Source: CAYJQO01 sp964372445 (GTDB lineage Bacteria; Patescibacteriota; Minisyncoccia; UBA6257; GWB1-50-10). From it: a stretch of DNA of 37,735 nucleotides. Positions 1-8,449 of the stretch are shown in pieces (the stretch's first letter is position 1; every line of letters begins with the position of its first letter). The notes under the pieces were generated by a model, which did no database searches, had not been told where the DNA came from, and saw only the letters and a list, made by a program, of their open reading frames with translations. The translations under genes and the position numbers were made by a program. Location of the stretch: the NCBI GenBank assembly GCA_964372445.1, contig CAYJQO010000004.1:1-37735 (forward strand), given 5' to 3'.

Positions 1-1
1 C

Positions 2-1891
2 ACGGACCCCGGGGTCCGTGGGATTGGCCCGAAAGCTGCGGCCAGGCTCCTCTCGTCGTACCAAACAATCGAAGCGATCTTGAACGCTCAGGAGCCTCGC
101 GATCCCGCGGCACGAAAGGTTATCGAAGCTGCTCGGAGCGCAACCTTATCCAAACAGCTGGCCACCATTGACCGAGCCGTGCCGCTCACCATTGATCTAG
201 ATGCGCTCTCCTTTACCAGTTTCAAACGTGAGACGTTCATTCCCTACCTCAAAACGCTCGGCTTTCAAAGTCTTCTGAAACGGCTAGAGGAACCTAGCCA
301 GCCTGACACGGTAGGCGGTGAACTTACCCAGACACCTCCAGCGATCTTTGTGGATAACCTAACCTGGGCGCTCACAGACCACTCGATGCTCACCGCCAAT
401 GCACTGAAGGTGGCGTTAGATTGGAAGGGTTTTCTCAAGGAACTCGGTGCTCACCATACCACCATCAGGCCCCCGCTCTTCGACATCACGGTTGCCAGTT
501 GGCTCATCGACCCAGACCAAAATGATTTTTCAGTTACCGCGCTCGCTCGGCGTTTCCTAACGCGCCAACCGGCAGCTACCAGAGGTGATCAAAGTGTTGT
601 CTTGAGGCAACTGTTTACCTCCACATACCACAAGCTTCGGTCGTACGATCTCCTGCCGATATTTGAGCGTATTGAGATGCCGCTTATCCCGGTGCTCGCT
701 GCCATGGAGCGTTGGGGTATAGAGGTGAATGCCACCGCCCTTGCTAAGCTCTCGGGCACTATTGAACGGGGTTTGCGAGACCTGGCGAGAGATATTTTCC
801 GCGCCGCCGGGACGCGCTTCAACCTCAACTCGCCGCGCCAGGTCGCCGAGGTCCTTTTCGAAAAGCTCTCGGTGCCGATGGAGAAGCGACGCCGAACCGC
901 AACCGGGCAGCGACGCACCGGGCGGGATGTGCTCCTGACGCTCAAGGACAAGCACCCGATTATCAACCTTATGCTTCGCTATCGTGAGGATTATAAGGTC
1001 TACTCGGGCTTCCTTGTGCCACTCCGATCAGCGGTAGCTGCCGACGGGAGGGTCCGGACCACATTCATGCAAACCGGTACTGCTACCGGCCGCCTGACCT
1101 CGGCACATCCGAACCTTCAGAACATCCCCCGGGAGTCACGCTGGGCCTCTGCTGTTCGCGCAGCATTCCAGGCAGCGCCGGGATGGAGCTTCTTGGCCTT
1201 CGACTACTCGCAACTGGAGCTACGGCTCCTGGCGCACCTCTCTGGAGACTTTGGGCTGCGGCAAGCATTCCTGGATCGTCGTGATATCCATACGCTCACC
1301 GCTTCCCGCATATTCAACGTTTCTATCGAGGACGTGAGCGAAGCTATGCGCCGTACAGCTAAAACGCTCAACTTCGGTATTATCTACGGCATGGGTCCCC
1401 GGTCGTTCGCCCAAACAAGTGGCGTGAGCCTCGGGGAGGCAAAGCGCTTCATTGACGAGTACCACGAACGCTTCTCCGCGGTACGCGACTGGCAGGAACG
1501 CGTGAAGGCTGAGGCGAGAACGTTTGGCTTCATTAAGAATGCCAATGGGCGACGACGTTGGTTTATTGATGTAGCTAAAACGGAGAGCCTCCGCGGTGAC
1601 CGCGAGCGTTCGGCTATCAATATGCCAATTCAGAGTTTTGGCGCTGATATAGTGAAGCTGGCGATGGTACGATCGTATGAGTGGCTGGATGGCAAACATC
1701 TGCTCGGAGATGGGGTTCGCCTGCTCCTCTCCATTCATGATGAATTGCTCTTCGAGGTACGCGATGATATTCTTAATCGTGTTATGGCTCCGCTCCAGGC
1801 AATTATAGAGGGCGTGCAGCTGCTCTCGGTACCCCTCATAGCGCAGCCCAAGGTGGGTAAGCATTGGAACTCCATGGTTCCGGCCACTTAG
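2..1891 (+). CDS. polA: DNA polymerase I (5' end outside window)
   Basis: Family A polymerase for repair synthesis and RNA primer replacement. The frame is open from base 2. Its first residues (DPGVRGIGPKAAARLL) are the helix-hairpin-helix end of the 5'-3' exonuclease domain, so the TTG at 80 is not the real start and the gene begins before the window. The polymerase domain is complete: motif A FDYSQLELRLLAHLSGD near base 1198, motif B RRTAKTLNFGIIYGM near 1348, motif C IHDELLFEV near 1733. The middle region is short. It keeps a recognisable FDITVASWLIDP segment but lacks the acidic DxE and YxxxD motifs of a working 3'-5' proofreading domain, so proofreading is probably absent. The 3' end slightly overlaps the reading frame of the histidine kinase gene downstream. 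Confidence 0.95.
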   Translation, partial: TDPGVRGIGPKAAARLLSSYQTIEAILNAQEPRDPAARKVIEAARSATLSKQLATIDRAVPLTIDLDALSFTSFKRETFIPYLKTLGFQSLLKRLEEPSQPDTVGGELTQTPPAIFVDNLTWALTDHSMLTANALKVALDWKGFLKELGAHHTTIRPPLFDITVASWLIDPDQNDFSVTALARRFLTRQPAATRGDQSVVLRQLFTSTYHKLRSYDLLPIFERIEMPLIPVLAAMERWGIEVNATALAKLSGTIERGLRDLARDIFRAAGTRFNLNSPRQVAEVLFEKLSVPMEKRRRTATGQRRTGRDVLLTLKDKHPIINLMLRYREDYKVYSGFLVPLRSAVAADGRVRTTFMQTGTATGRLTSAHPNLQNIPRESRWASAVRAAFQAAPGWSFLAFDYSQLELRLLAHLSGDFGLRQAFLDRRDIHTLTASRIFNVSIEDVSEAMRRTAKTLNFGIIYGMGPRSFAQTSGVSLGEAKRFIDEYHERFSAVRDWQERVKAEARTFGFIKNANGRRRWFIDVAKTESLRGDRERSAINMPIQSFGADIVKLAMVRSYEWLDGKHLLGDGVRLLLSIHDELLFEVRDDILNRVMAPLQAIIEGVQLLSVPLIAQPKVGKHWNSMVPAT

Positions 1892-1908
1892 CCACTACCA
1901 GTAAGCCT

Positions 1909-3252
1909 ATGAACGGTCCTCTGATGCGCCGTTACCAAATTTTCAAGCGCTACCTGGCCGCACCACGCCTGGTCGGGGTTTGGACGCTCCTCGGGCTGGA
2001 AGCAGCGCTCCTCATCATTGGGGGGTATTTTCTCCCTACCCTCGTGATGGTTCTCAACGTGGTCGCGTTCCTCGGGGTAGCGGCGTACCTTACGTACGGC
2101 GGCATCCGACAAGAGCAGCTCACCATTGAGTCCAGTCTCAGTTCGACTGAGCTCGATTCACTCGTGCAGAACCTCAAGGATGGGGTGGTTATCTACGATC
2201 AAAATTTCACCGTGCTCACCTTCAACCGAGCCGCGAGTGAGATGTTCCAACTCAAAACCGAAGATGTGGTAGGGAAGACGATCACCCCGGCGTTAGTCAG
2301 CGATCCACGCTACCGCGCAGTTGCCCAGGTCATGTTCCCATCGCTTGCACCGGCGATCAACCAAATTTCTGAGTCGCAACAGTGGCCTCAGATCGTAGCG
2401 CTCACGCTTGAAGATCCGAAACGTAACCTTCACACCACGCTGCAGCAGATCACGGATAAGCTCGGCCAGACCATCGGCTTCATTAAGGTCATTCACGACC
2501 GAACGCGTGAAAAATCAATTATTGAGAGTAAGAACGAGTTCATTGGTACCGCGGCGCACCAGCTCCGAACGCCTCTAACCGCTATCCGCTGGGCGCTCGA
2601 GAGCATCGCGCAAGAGGTCACCGGGAACAACCCTAACCTTACAGATACGGTCGATGGCGCGCTCCGTTCATCCGAGCGGGCGCTCAAGATTACCGACGAT
2701 CTCCTCGACGCAGCGAAAATTGAGGAGGGCCGCTTCGGCTACACATTCCAGGATTTGGACATAATCGACCTCATGAGGAAGGTGGTTGCGGAAACAGCGC
2801 CGATAGCTAAACAGCATGATGTGCAGATGTTCTTCCGGGCTTCAGAATCCAAGATCACCGTTCATGGTGATCCGGAACGTCTCGCCACGGCCATCCTAAA
2901 CCTGCTCGACAATGCCATTCGGTACAACGTTCGTGACGGTAAGGTAACGGTGACCGCCACGAAACGGGAAGGCCTTCCGTTCTTAAAGGTAACTGTAGCT
3001 GACACAGGCGTTGGTATCCCGAAAGACGATCTTGGTAAAATTTTTCAAAAGCTCCACCGAGGGTCAAATGTGGCTGAGATTGAACCGAATGGGAACGGTC
3101 TTGGACTCTACATCACCAGAAATATCATCAAACGGCACGGGGGTGATATTGGTGTCGATTCCGTAGTGAACCGCGGCAGCACCTTTTGGTTCACGTTACC
3201 GCTCGATGCCTCGCTCTTGCCTCCGAAAGAATTTACCTCAGACGAACCGTAG
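1909..3252 (+). CDS. Membrane-bound PAS sensor histidine kinase
   Basis: Two-component sensor kinase. The N-terminus has two close hydrophobic segments (VGVWTLLGLEAALLIIGGYF and LPTLVMVLNVVAFLGVAAYL) with almost no extracytoplasmic loop, so sensing is probably intramembrane or cytoplasmic. A PAS domain follows (around VQNLKDGVVIYDQNFTVL), then the HisKA dimerisation helix with the phosphoacceptor His in AAHQLRTPLTAIRW, then HATPase_c with the N box NLLDNAIRYN, G1 DTGVGIP and G2 GNGLGLYI. All catalytic boxes look intact. The frame also opens at a TTG (1864) inside polA; ATG 1909 or ATG 1924 is more likely, and none has a strong ribosome site. No response regulator lies next to it, so its partner is unknown. 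Confidence 0.9.
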   Translation: MNGPLMRRYQIFKRYLAAPRLVGVWTLLGLEAALLIIGGYFLPTLVMVLNVVAFLGVAAYLTYGGIRQEQLTIESSLSSTELDSLVQNLKDGVVIYDQNFTVLTFNRAASEMFQLKTEDVVGKTITPALVSDPRYRAVAQVMFPSLAPAINQISESQQWPQIVALTLEDPKRNLHTTLQQITDKLGQTIGFIKVIHDRTREKSIIESKNEFIGTAAHQLRTPLTAIRWALESIAQEVTGNNPNLTDTVDGALRSSERALKITDDLLDAAKIEEGRFGYTFQDLDIIDLMRKVVAETAPIAKQHDVQMFFRASESKITVHGDPERLATAILNLLDNAIRYNVRDGKVTVTATKREGLPFLKVTVADTGVGIPKDDLGKIFQKLHRGSNVAEIEPNGNGLGLYITRNIIKRHGGDIGVDSVVNRGSTFWFTLPLDASLLPPKEFTSDEP

Positions 3253-3257
3253 CTCCA

Positions 3258-3815
3258 ATGGCGGGACATAGCCACTGGAAACAAATTAAGCAGCACAAGG
3301 GCGCAGCGGATCAGCGCCGCGGCCAACTTTTTTCCAAGCTGCTGCGTGCGATTGCCGTAGCGGCACGTATTGACTCGAACCCGCAGTTCAATCCTCGGCT
3401 CCGCGCAACAATGGAGAAGGCGCGGGAGCTCAACGTTCCACAGGAGAACATTAACCGAGCCGTTGAGCAGGCAACAAAGGGTTCAAAAAACCTTGAGGAG
3501 GTTGTGATCGAAGCGTATGGACCAGGGGGCAGCGCCATACTTATACTTGCGATCACCGTTAACCGGAATCGTCTCATCCAAGAAATAAGAACGGCCATTA
3601 AGGAACACGGCGCCAAATGGGCGGAACCCGGGAGTGTGCGCTGGGCATTCAAATATAACCTAGAAAATAATGCATGGGAATCAAAATTTCCCCAGATCAT
3701 CGCTGAAAAAGATCAACGGGCGCTCTCCGCACTCGTAGCGGCTCTCAGGGATCATAGCGATATCCAGGCGGTGTACCACAGCGCTGCGGCAACCGAGGGC
3801 CACACGCTATGGTGA
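3258..3815 (+). CDS. yebC: YebC/PmpR-family protein, shortened
   Basis: The N-terminus MAGHSHWKQIKQHKGAADQRRGQ is the hallmark of the YebC/PmpR/TACO1 family, known for roles in transcription control and in translation of difficult (proline-rich) sequences. ATG 3258 is chosen because this motif begins there; the longer frame from 3186 runs inside the kinase gene. The first domain, the EAYGPGG segment, and the C-terminal DIQAVYHS segment are recognisable. At 185 residues it is clearly shorter than the usual 235-250. The missing part is internal: the GSVRWAF strand is followed after about 40 residues by the final DIQAVYH strand, so most of the middle domain is gone. The stop overlaps the ruvC start by 7 nt, suggesting translational coupling. 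Confidence 0.88.
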   Translation: MAGHSHWKQIKQHKGAADQRRGQLFSKLLRAIAVAARIDSNPQFNPRLRATMEKARELNVPQENINRAVEQATKGSKNLEEVVIEAYGPGGSAILILAITVNRNRLIQEIRTAIKEHGAKWAEPGSVRWAFKYNLENNAWESKFPQIIAEKDQRALSALVAALRDHSDIQAVYHSAAATEGHTLW

Positions 3816-4276
3816 TTATCGGCATTGACCCGGGAACGGTCCGGGTTGGGTACGGGGTGCTCGAGGAACAGCGCGGACGCCTAACCCTTCTGCGCTGCGG
3901 GCTCCTGAAGCTCCCGAAGGGTACCCAGGGCCATATACTCCACACCATCGATCGAGAATTTAATACCCTGCTCCGTGAGTTCAGGCCAGATCGCGTTGGC
4001 ATCGAGCGAATATTCTTCACCAGGAACAAGAAAACAGCTATCACCATCGCCCAAGCTCGCGGAGTACTCCTGGCGGCCTCTGCTAGAAACGGGGTTTCAA
4101 TTGTGGAACTAACACCTTCCGAGGTTAAGTGCGCGGTAACGGGTGATGGCGCCGCGACCAAAGCAGGGGTTGCCCGTATGGTGCACTTCCTGGTGCAGGG
4201 GGCTCCTCGCTCTTACCGGTTTGACGATGTGAGTGATGCGATTGCGGTCGCCATTGCTGCCACCGGGGCACGCTGA
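3809..4276 (+). CDS. ruvC: Holliday junction endonuclease RuvC
   Basis: Resolves Holliday junctions by paired nicks. The 155-residue protein matches family length. The catalytic acidic residues of the RNase H-like fold are visible: D7 in IGIDPGT, E65 in VGIERIFF, and the D138/D139 and D142 region in FDDVSDAIAVA. It starts inside the yebC stop (ATGGTGA), the common yebC-ruvC pairing. The ruvA and ruvB genes that often follow are not here. A new promoter and an unrelated small gene come next. Confidence 0.95.
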   Translation: MVIIGIDPGTVRVGYGVLEEQRGRLTLLRCGLLKLPKGTQGHILHTIDREFNTLLREFRPDRVGIERIFFTRNKKTAITIAQARGVLLAASARNGVSIVELTPSEVKCAVTGDGAATKAGVARMVHFLVQGAPRSYRFDDVSDAIAVAIAATGAR

Positions 4277-4278
4277 TA

Positions 4279-4306
4279 TTGACACAGGGAAACGCTTCAC
4301 TATACT
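4279..4306 (+). promoter_or_regulatory. Strong sigma70-type promoter
   Basis: A perfect -35 TTGACA (4279-4284), a 16-bp spacer and -10 TATACT (4301-4306). It begins 3 bases after the ruvC stop and would start RNA near 4313, about 39 nt before the small acidic gene. The leader contains a 5-bp hairpin (CTGCC/GGCAG, 4323-4337). It is one of the two best consensus promoters in the window. Confidence 0.75.
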
Positions 4307-4351
4307 AACCCACAGGCACAATCTGCCGCTCTGGCAGTAAAGGTCGTTGGT

Positions 4352-4573
4352 ATGGCATTATTGCAGAATACCACACTAAGCAAGCAACAAAGAAAGATGG
4401 TTACTGAAGAGAAGTTGCTGCTCGACTCAGACGAATCTGAGGTTGATGATTTAGAGGAAGACCTCGGCGTCGATAAAGAAGGAGGAGATCAGGTGAGTGA
4501 GCCACTGCTACCCGATGAGGACACTGATGCTGCGGCATCGACGGATGAAGGGTACAGCGAGCAAAGCTACTAG
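4352..4573 (+). CDS. Small highly acidic protein, unknown function
   Basis: A 73-residue open frame with no family I recognise. A short basic start (around LSKQQRKM) is followed by a strongly acidic, low-complexity tail (for example DESEVDDLEEDLGVD) containing no Cys, Trp or hydrophobic core, so it is probably disordered in solution. It has its own consensus promoter at 4279-4306 and a clear terminator at 4588-4622, so it is a single-gene transcription unit, and probably well expressed. ATG 4352 is used; ATG 4397 (MVTEEK) is an alternative, and neither has a good ribosome site. The DNA could instead mainly encode an RNA of about 310 nt, but the sustained acidic reading frame favours a protein. 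Confidence 0.6.
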   Translation: MALLQNTTLSKQQRKMVTEEKLLLDSDESEVDDLEEDLGVDKEGGDQVSEPLLPDEDTDAAASTDEGYSEQSY

Positions 4574-4587
4574 CGGTTACTAGAATT

Positions 4588-4622
4588 GCCCCGCGCGCTA
4601 CCGAACAGCGTGCGGGGCTTTT
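4588..4622 (+). terminator. Rho-independent terminator
   Basis: A 12-bp stem (GCCCCGCGCGCT pairing with AGCGTGCGGGGC, one G-T wobble), a 7-nt loop, and then TTTT. It ends the small acidic gene transcript and insulates the penicillin-binding protein gene. Confidence 0.85.
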
Positions 4623-4689
4623 CATACGGCGCCGGCTTTCAATCGCCGTTCAGGTCCAGCATAAAAAGAGGTACCATAGAGGGACCACC

Positions 4690-7167
4690 ATGCACCGCTC
4701 AAACCAACGTCAGCTACGAGCCTTGCGGCAGCGCCGAGGAGGGCGGGGGAGAACGCTCCGTCTTGCAACCATAGCGAGCCTCGCCGTTTCCGCTTCCCTC
4801 GCCGCCTTGGTAATCTACGGTATTACGCTCCTCAAGCAGCTGCCATCCCCGGACCAGCTCACCGCGAGGCGGGTAAACCAATCCACTAAACTTTACGACC
4901 GCACCGGTCAGGCGCTCCTCTACGAAATCCACGGCGAAGAGAAGCGGACGGTTATCCCCTTCAACGACATCCCAGGGTACGTGAAATTTGCGACGCTCGC
5001 CGCAGAGGACGTTAACTTCTACAACGAACCCGCGTTCAACTGGACCGCGATTGTCCGAGCGCTCATCCAGAACCTGCGCGCCGGCCATATCGTTCAGGGT
5101 GGCTCTACCATCAGCCAGCAGCTTGTGAAAAATGTTTTCCTAACCAGTGAGCAGACATTCACCAGGAAGCTCAAGGAGCTGGTGCTCGCCATTGAACTTG
5201 AAACGAAGTACTCGAAGGATCAAATTCTTGATTTCTACCTCAACCAGATCCCCTACGGATCGAACGCGTACGGCATTGAGGCGGCAAGCCAGCTCTACTT
5301 TAGTAAGTCAGCACGCGATCTTTCTCTCGCCGAGTCGGCAGTGCTCGCTGCGCTTCCACGCGCCCCTAGCTACTACTCCCCGTGGGGGAGTCACGCCAAT
5401 GAGCTCCTCGCCAGAAAAGATTACATCCTCGACCGTATGGCTGAGTATCGCTTGGTTACGACCACGGAGCGCGATACCGCGAAGCAAGTTCCGGTAACGT
5501 TTGCAGCCCCATCCATCGGTACCATCATAGCTCCACACTTCTCCCTCGCGGTGCGAGACCAACTTATCGAACGCTACGGGGAACAGTTGGTCATGAACGG
5601 CGGGCTCAAGATCATCACGACGCTTGATACCAAGCTCCAGGAAACTGCGGAGCGCGTGGTGGCGGAAGGGGTACAGCGCAACCAGGAGCTGTACAACAGC
5701 CGCAACGGGGCTATGGTCGTCCAAGATCCGAAAACGGGACAGATCCTTGCGCTGGTCGGATCAAGAGATTACTTCGATGTTTCAAATGAAGGCAATTTCA
5801 ACGTTGCCATGCAAGGCTTGCGGCAACCGGGGTCGGCCCTGAAACCGTTCGTGTACCTCACCGCTTTCCAAAAAGGCTACCCGCCGCGCACCATGCTCTA
5901 TGATGTGCCGACAGAATTTGACACCAGGAAAAATCCGGCGACAAGCTACCGGCCGGAGAATTTTGATGCCAGATTCCGCGGCGCGGTGTCGCTCGAGAAC
6001 GCGCTCGCACAATCTATAAATGTGATAGCGGTGAAGGTGCTCTACCTAGCGGGCTTCGATGATGTCCTCAAGAACCTCCACCGGTTCGGGATTACCACCC
6101 TCAAGGAACGGTGGCGGTACGGGCTTTCCCTTACCCTTGGCGGCGGCGAGGTACGGCTCATCGACCTCGTGAACGCGTACGCCACGCTCAGCCAGGATGG
6201 GGTGCGGCACGAGCAACGTTTCATTTTGAAGGTTGAGGATGCTAGGGGCAACGTGCTCGAGGAGTACCGTGACAGCACAGAACGCGTTGCCGACCCGCAG
6301 TACCCACAGTTGGTTACCCAAATTCTCTCCGACGAGGATCTTCGGGCGCCACTCTACCAGAGTAGCCTGCCGCTAACCGTATTCCCCGACCATGACGTTG
6401 CTCTGAAAACCGGAACCACAGAAGATTACCGCGACGCTTGGGCCCTCGGCTACACCCCGTCGCTGGTGGTTGGAGTTTGGGCCGGCAACAATGACAACGC
6501 CCCAATGGCACATGGGGGGAGCAGCGTCCTAGCTGCAATCCCTATGTGGAGTGCATTCCTTCGAGAGGTGCTCCCCTCTTACCCATCGGAGGCGTTCGAG
6601 CGGCCTGAGCCACAGTCGCCCATTGCTAAACCCCTACTCAATGGACAAGCTGAGTTCGCTCCGGTAGTGGAGGGGAAGCGTTATCCTCAGCTCCATTCGA
6701 TTCTCTACTACGTTCGCCGGGACGATCCGCTCGGCGATCCACCAGACAATCCGGCGAAAGATCCGCAATACGAGAACTGGGAAGGGGGAGTCATTGATTG
6801 GGCACGGATAAATATTCAAAACTTTCAAATGTACAACGCGCCGCTGCCGCCCGGCACCGGCTTCACCATCCAGCAACCCGCTGAACCGGGGGATGTGGCG
6901 GTAGTCGGTCTAGAGCCACAGAATGGCTCATTCGTGAGTACGCCACTCACCGTTCGTGCCACGCTCCAGTCGCCGACCGGGGTCGCCAAGGTTGAACTCT
7001 ACCTTAATAGAAACTTAGTGAATGGGTTCACGCTGAGCCATACCCCAACCAAGTACCAGTACTACTACTACTTCACTGGGCAGCTCGAGCCACAGAATCT
7101 AATTGAGTTGGTGGTCACCGACCGTTCCGGGCGCGAACTGAAGGTGCCCATCGTCGTTTTCCACTAG
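4690..7167 (+). CDS. Class A penicillin-binding protein (glycosyltransferase + transpeptidase)
   Basis: Bifunctional peptidoglycan synthase of the PBP1a type, anchored in the membrane. The N-terminus is basic, with one membrane segment at about residues 26-48. The GT51 glycosyltransferase domain shows the catalytic Glu in AAEDVNFY (E106), GGSTISQQLVKN, RKLKELVLAIELE and KDQILDFYLNQIPYG. The transpeptidase has the nucleophile S382 in GSALKPF, the SIN motif at S442, and KTGT at K573. After about residue 735 there is an extra beta-rich Ig-like tail with a YQYYYYF stretch. ATG 4690 is preceded by GAGGG. The gene is convergent with dnaN, with only 14 nt between stops. Confidence 0.93.
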   Translation: MHRSNQRQLRALRQRRGGRGRTLRLATIASLAVSASLAALVIYGITLLKQLPSPDQLTARRVNQSTKLYDRTGQALLYEIHGEEKRTVIPFNDIPGYVKFATLAAEDVNFYNEPAFNWTAIVRALIQNLRAGHIVQGGSTISQQLVKNVFLTSEQTFTRKLKELVLAIELETKYSKDQILDFYLNQIPYGSNAYGIEAASQLYFSKSARDLSLAESAVLAALPRAPSYYSPWGSHANELLARKDYILDRMAEYRLVTTTERDTAKQVPVTFAAPSIGTIIAPHFSLAVRDQLIERYGEQLVMNGGLKIITTLDTKLQETAERVVAEGVQRNQELYNSRNGAMVVQDPKTGQILALVGSRDYFDVSNEGNFNVAMQGLRQPGSALKPFVYLTAFQKGYPPRTMLYDVPTEFDTRKNPATSYRPENFDARFRGAVSLENALAQSINVIAVKVLYLAGFDDVLKNLHRFGITTLKERWRYGLSLTLGGGEVRLIDLVNAYATLSQDGVRHEQRFILKVEDARGNVLEEYRDSTERVADPQYPQLVTQILSDEDLRAPLYQSSLPLTVFPDHDVALKTGTTEDYRDAWALGYTPSLVVGVWAGNNDNAPMAHGGSSVLAAIPMWSAFLREVLPSYPSEAFERPEPQSPIAKPLLNGQAEFAPVVEGKRYPQLHSILYYVRRDDPLGDPPDNPAKDPQYENWEGGVIDWARINIQNFQMYNAPLPPGTGFTIQQPAEPGDVAVVGLEPQNGSFVSTPLTVRATLQSPTGVAKVELYLNRNLVNGFTLSHTPTKYQYYYYFTGQLEPQNLIELVVTDRSGRELKVPIVVFH

Positions 7168-7181
7168 CTGGGTTGGCTGCG

Positions 7182-8291
7182 CTACGTGGTAATCGGCATG
7201 AGCACGTACGTCAGGCTCGCCTCTCCCGCGGCTTTCACCACCACCGGCCGATTCGGGACAGTAACCCCGATGGTTACCTCGCTACCATGGTACGCCTTAA
7301 GCCCATCAAGAAGGTAGCGCCAATTAAACGATATAGAGAAGGCTTCCCCGTGAAGCTTGGCGGGGATTCGGTATCGATTCTCGCCGATTGCCGCATCGCT
7401 TGAGCGAAGCTCTAGAATTTTTTTACTGTCGCCTACCGATAAGGTTACATCGTTCGCCCGTCCAGAGAAAGCGCTGATTAACTTCACCGCGCCTACCAGC
7501 TCCTGTCGATCAACCGTTACCTCGGTCTCAGTTACCTTAGGAATAATCGCTTTGTATTCGGGGAAGGTTCCGTCAATGAGACGGGAGGTGATGTGGTCGG
7601 ATTCGGTAGTGAAAAAAATTTGGTTTGAGTCAATGAAAATGGTGACGTCGCCGCTCCGCCTCATAAGAATCCGCAAGAGCTCCTCGGCTGTCTTCAGGGG
7701 GATGATTACCGAGACTTGGTTGAAGGTTGAATGTACGTGTCCTTCACCAACCACGTATTCTGCGAGACGGAAGCTATCGGTAGCCACAAGCGTTACTCCT
7801 CCTCCATTGCACTCGAGGTACACGCCGCTTATTTCAGGGCGTATGCTCGAATACTGCGCAGCCGCAATGACGCTCTCAATCCCGTCCCGGAGACCCTTCA
7901 CGGCAATCTTGATAAACTGCTCCTGGTTGTGTACCGGGGGGATGATGGGAAACTCTTTCACTTCCTGCCCTTGCACCTGCGCTTCGTAGTTCTCGGTCGT
8001 TACGGCAAGCTTGTGGTCATGGTGTTCCAACGCAATTCGCTCCGCGGCAAGGTTTTTAACGATGGAATGTAACACTGCAAATGGAACTGTAACCCCTCCC
8101 GGTTCAATGATTTTCCCAGCTACGACGTGCTGCACCGCGAGCTCAAGATCGGTTGCTCGCATCAAAATCCGATTACCATCGGTTTCGATGAGTACGTTTT
8201 TGAGTATGGGTAAATTCACATTGCCGCCAATGGCACGTTCCACAGTCCCCAGCGCTTCTACTAGATTAGTCTTTAGTATTATTAATTTCAT
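7182..8291 (-). CDS. dnaN: DNA polymerase III sliding clamp (beta subunit)
   Basis: Ring-shaped processivity clamp. The 369 residues match family length, with three repeated clamp domains. Recognisable segments include the start MKLIILKTNLVEAL, TDSFRLAEY near the middle, the SRLIDGTFPEY strand, and the C-terminal YVLMPI typical of the family. It lies downstream of dnaA on the same strand. Its start has no Shine-Dalgarno sequence; instead a run of CTA-type triplets touches the ATG (see the origin site). recF and gyrB, which often follow dnaN, are absent here: the gene runs straight into a convergent neighbour. Confidence 0.96.
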   Translation of the reverse strand: MKLIILKTNLVEALGTVERAIGGNVNLPILKNVLIETDGNRILMRATDLELAVQHVVAGKIIEPGGVTVPFAVLHSIVKNLAAERIALEHHDHKLAVTTENYEAQVQGQEVKEFPIIPPVHNQEQFIKIAVKGLRDGIESVIAAAQYSSIRPEISGVYLECNGGGVTLVATDSFRLAEYVVGEGHVHSTFNQVSVIIPLKTAEELLRILMRRSGDVTIFIDSNQIFFTTESDHITSRLIDGTFPEYKAIIPKVTETEVTVDRQELVGAVKLISAFSGRANDVTLSVGDSKKILELRSSDAAIGENRYRIPAKLHGEAFSISFNWRYLLDGLKAYHGSEVTIGVTVPNRPVVVKAAGEASLTYVLMPITT

Positions 8292-8404
8292 TAGTAGTGG
8301 TAGTAGGTGTTGTGCATAGCAACGGTTAGCCCCGTAACGTTCCTAGAATCCATTTACTTTCTTACCATTTTTACCATTTTGGCTCATTCTGAAGTTGTGG
8401 GTAA
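8292..8404 (-). other. Candidate replication origin unwinding region (dnaA-dnaN gap)
   Basis: Read in the dnaA-to-dnaN direction. A DnaA-box-like TTACCCACA (8404-8396, one base off TTATCCACA) is followed by an A-rich stretch (AAAATGGTAAAAATGGTAAG, about 8380-8361), then a second box-like CTATGCACA (8319-8311, one base off TTATNCACA). Four bases later comes CTACTACCACTACTA (8306-8292), immediately before the dnaN ATG. In Bacillus the basal unwinding system has DnaA boxes followed on this strand by CTA-type DnaA-trios. The order and orientation match; the assignment to origin function is inference. Confidence 0.45.
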
Positions 8405-8449
8405 CATGACGGCAACCACTGAACGCCTGAGGATGGGTACCTGGTGACG

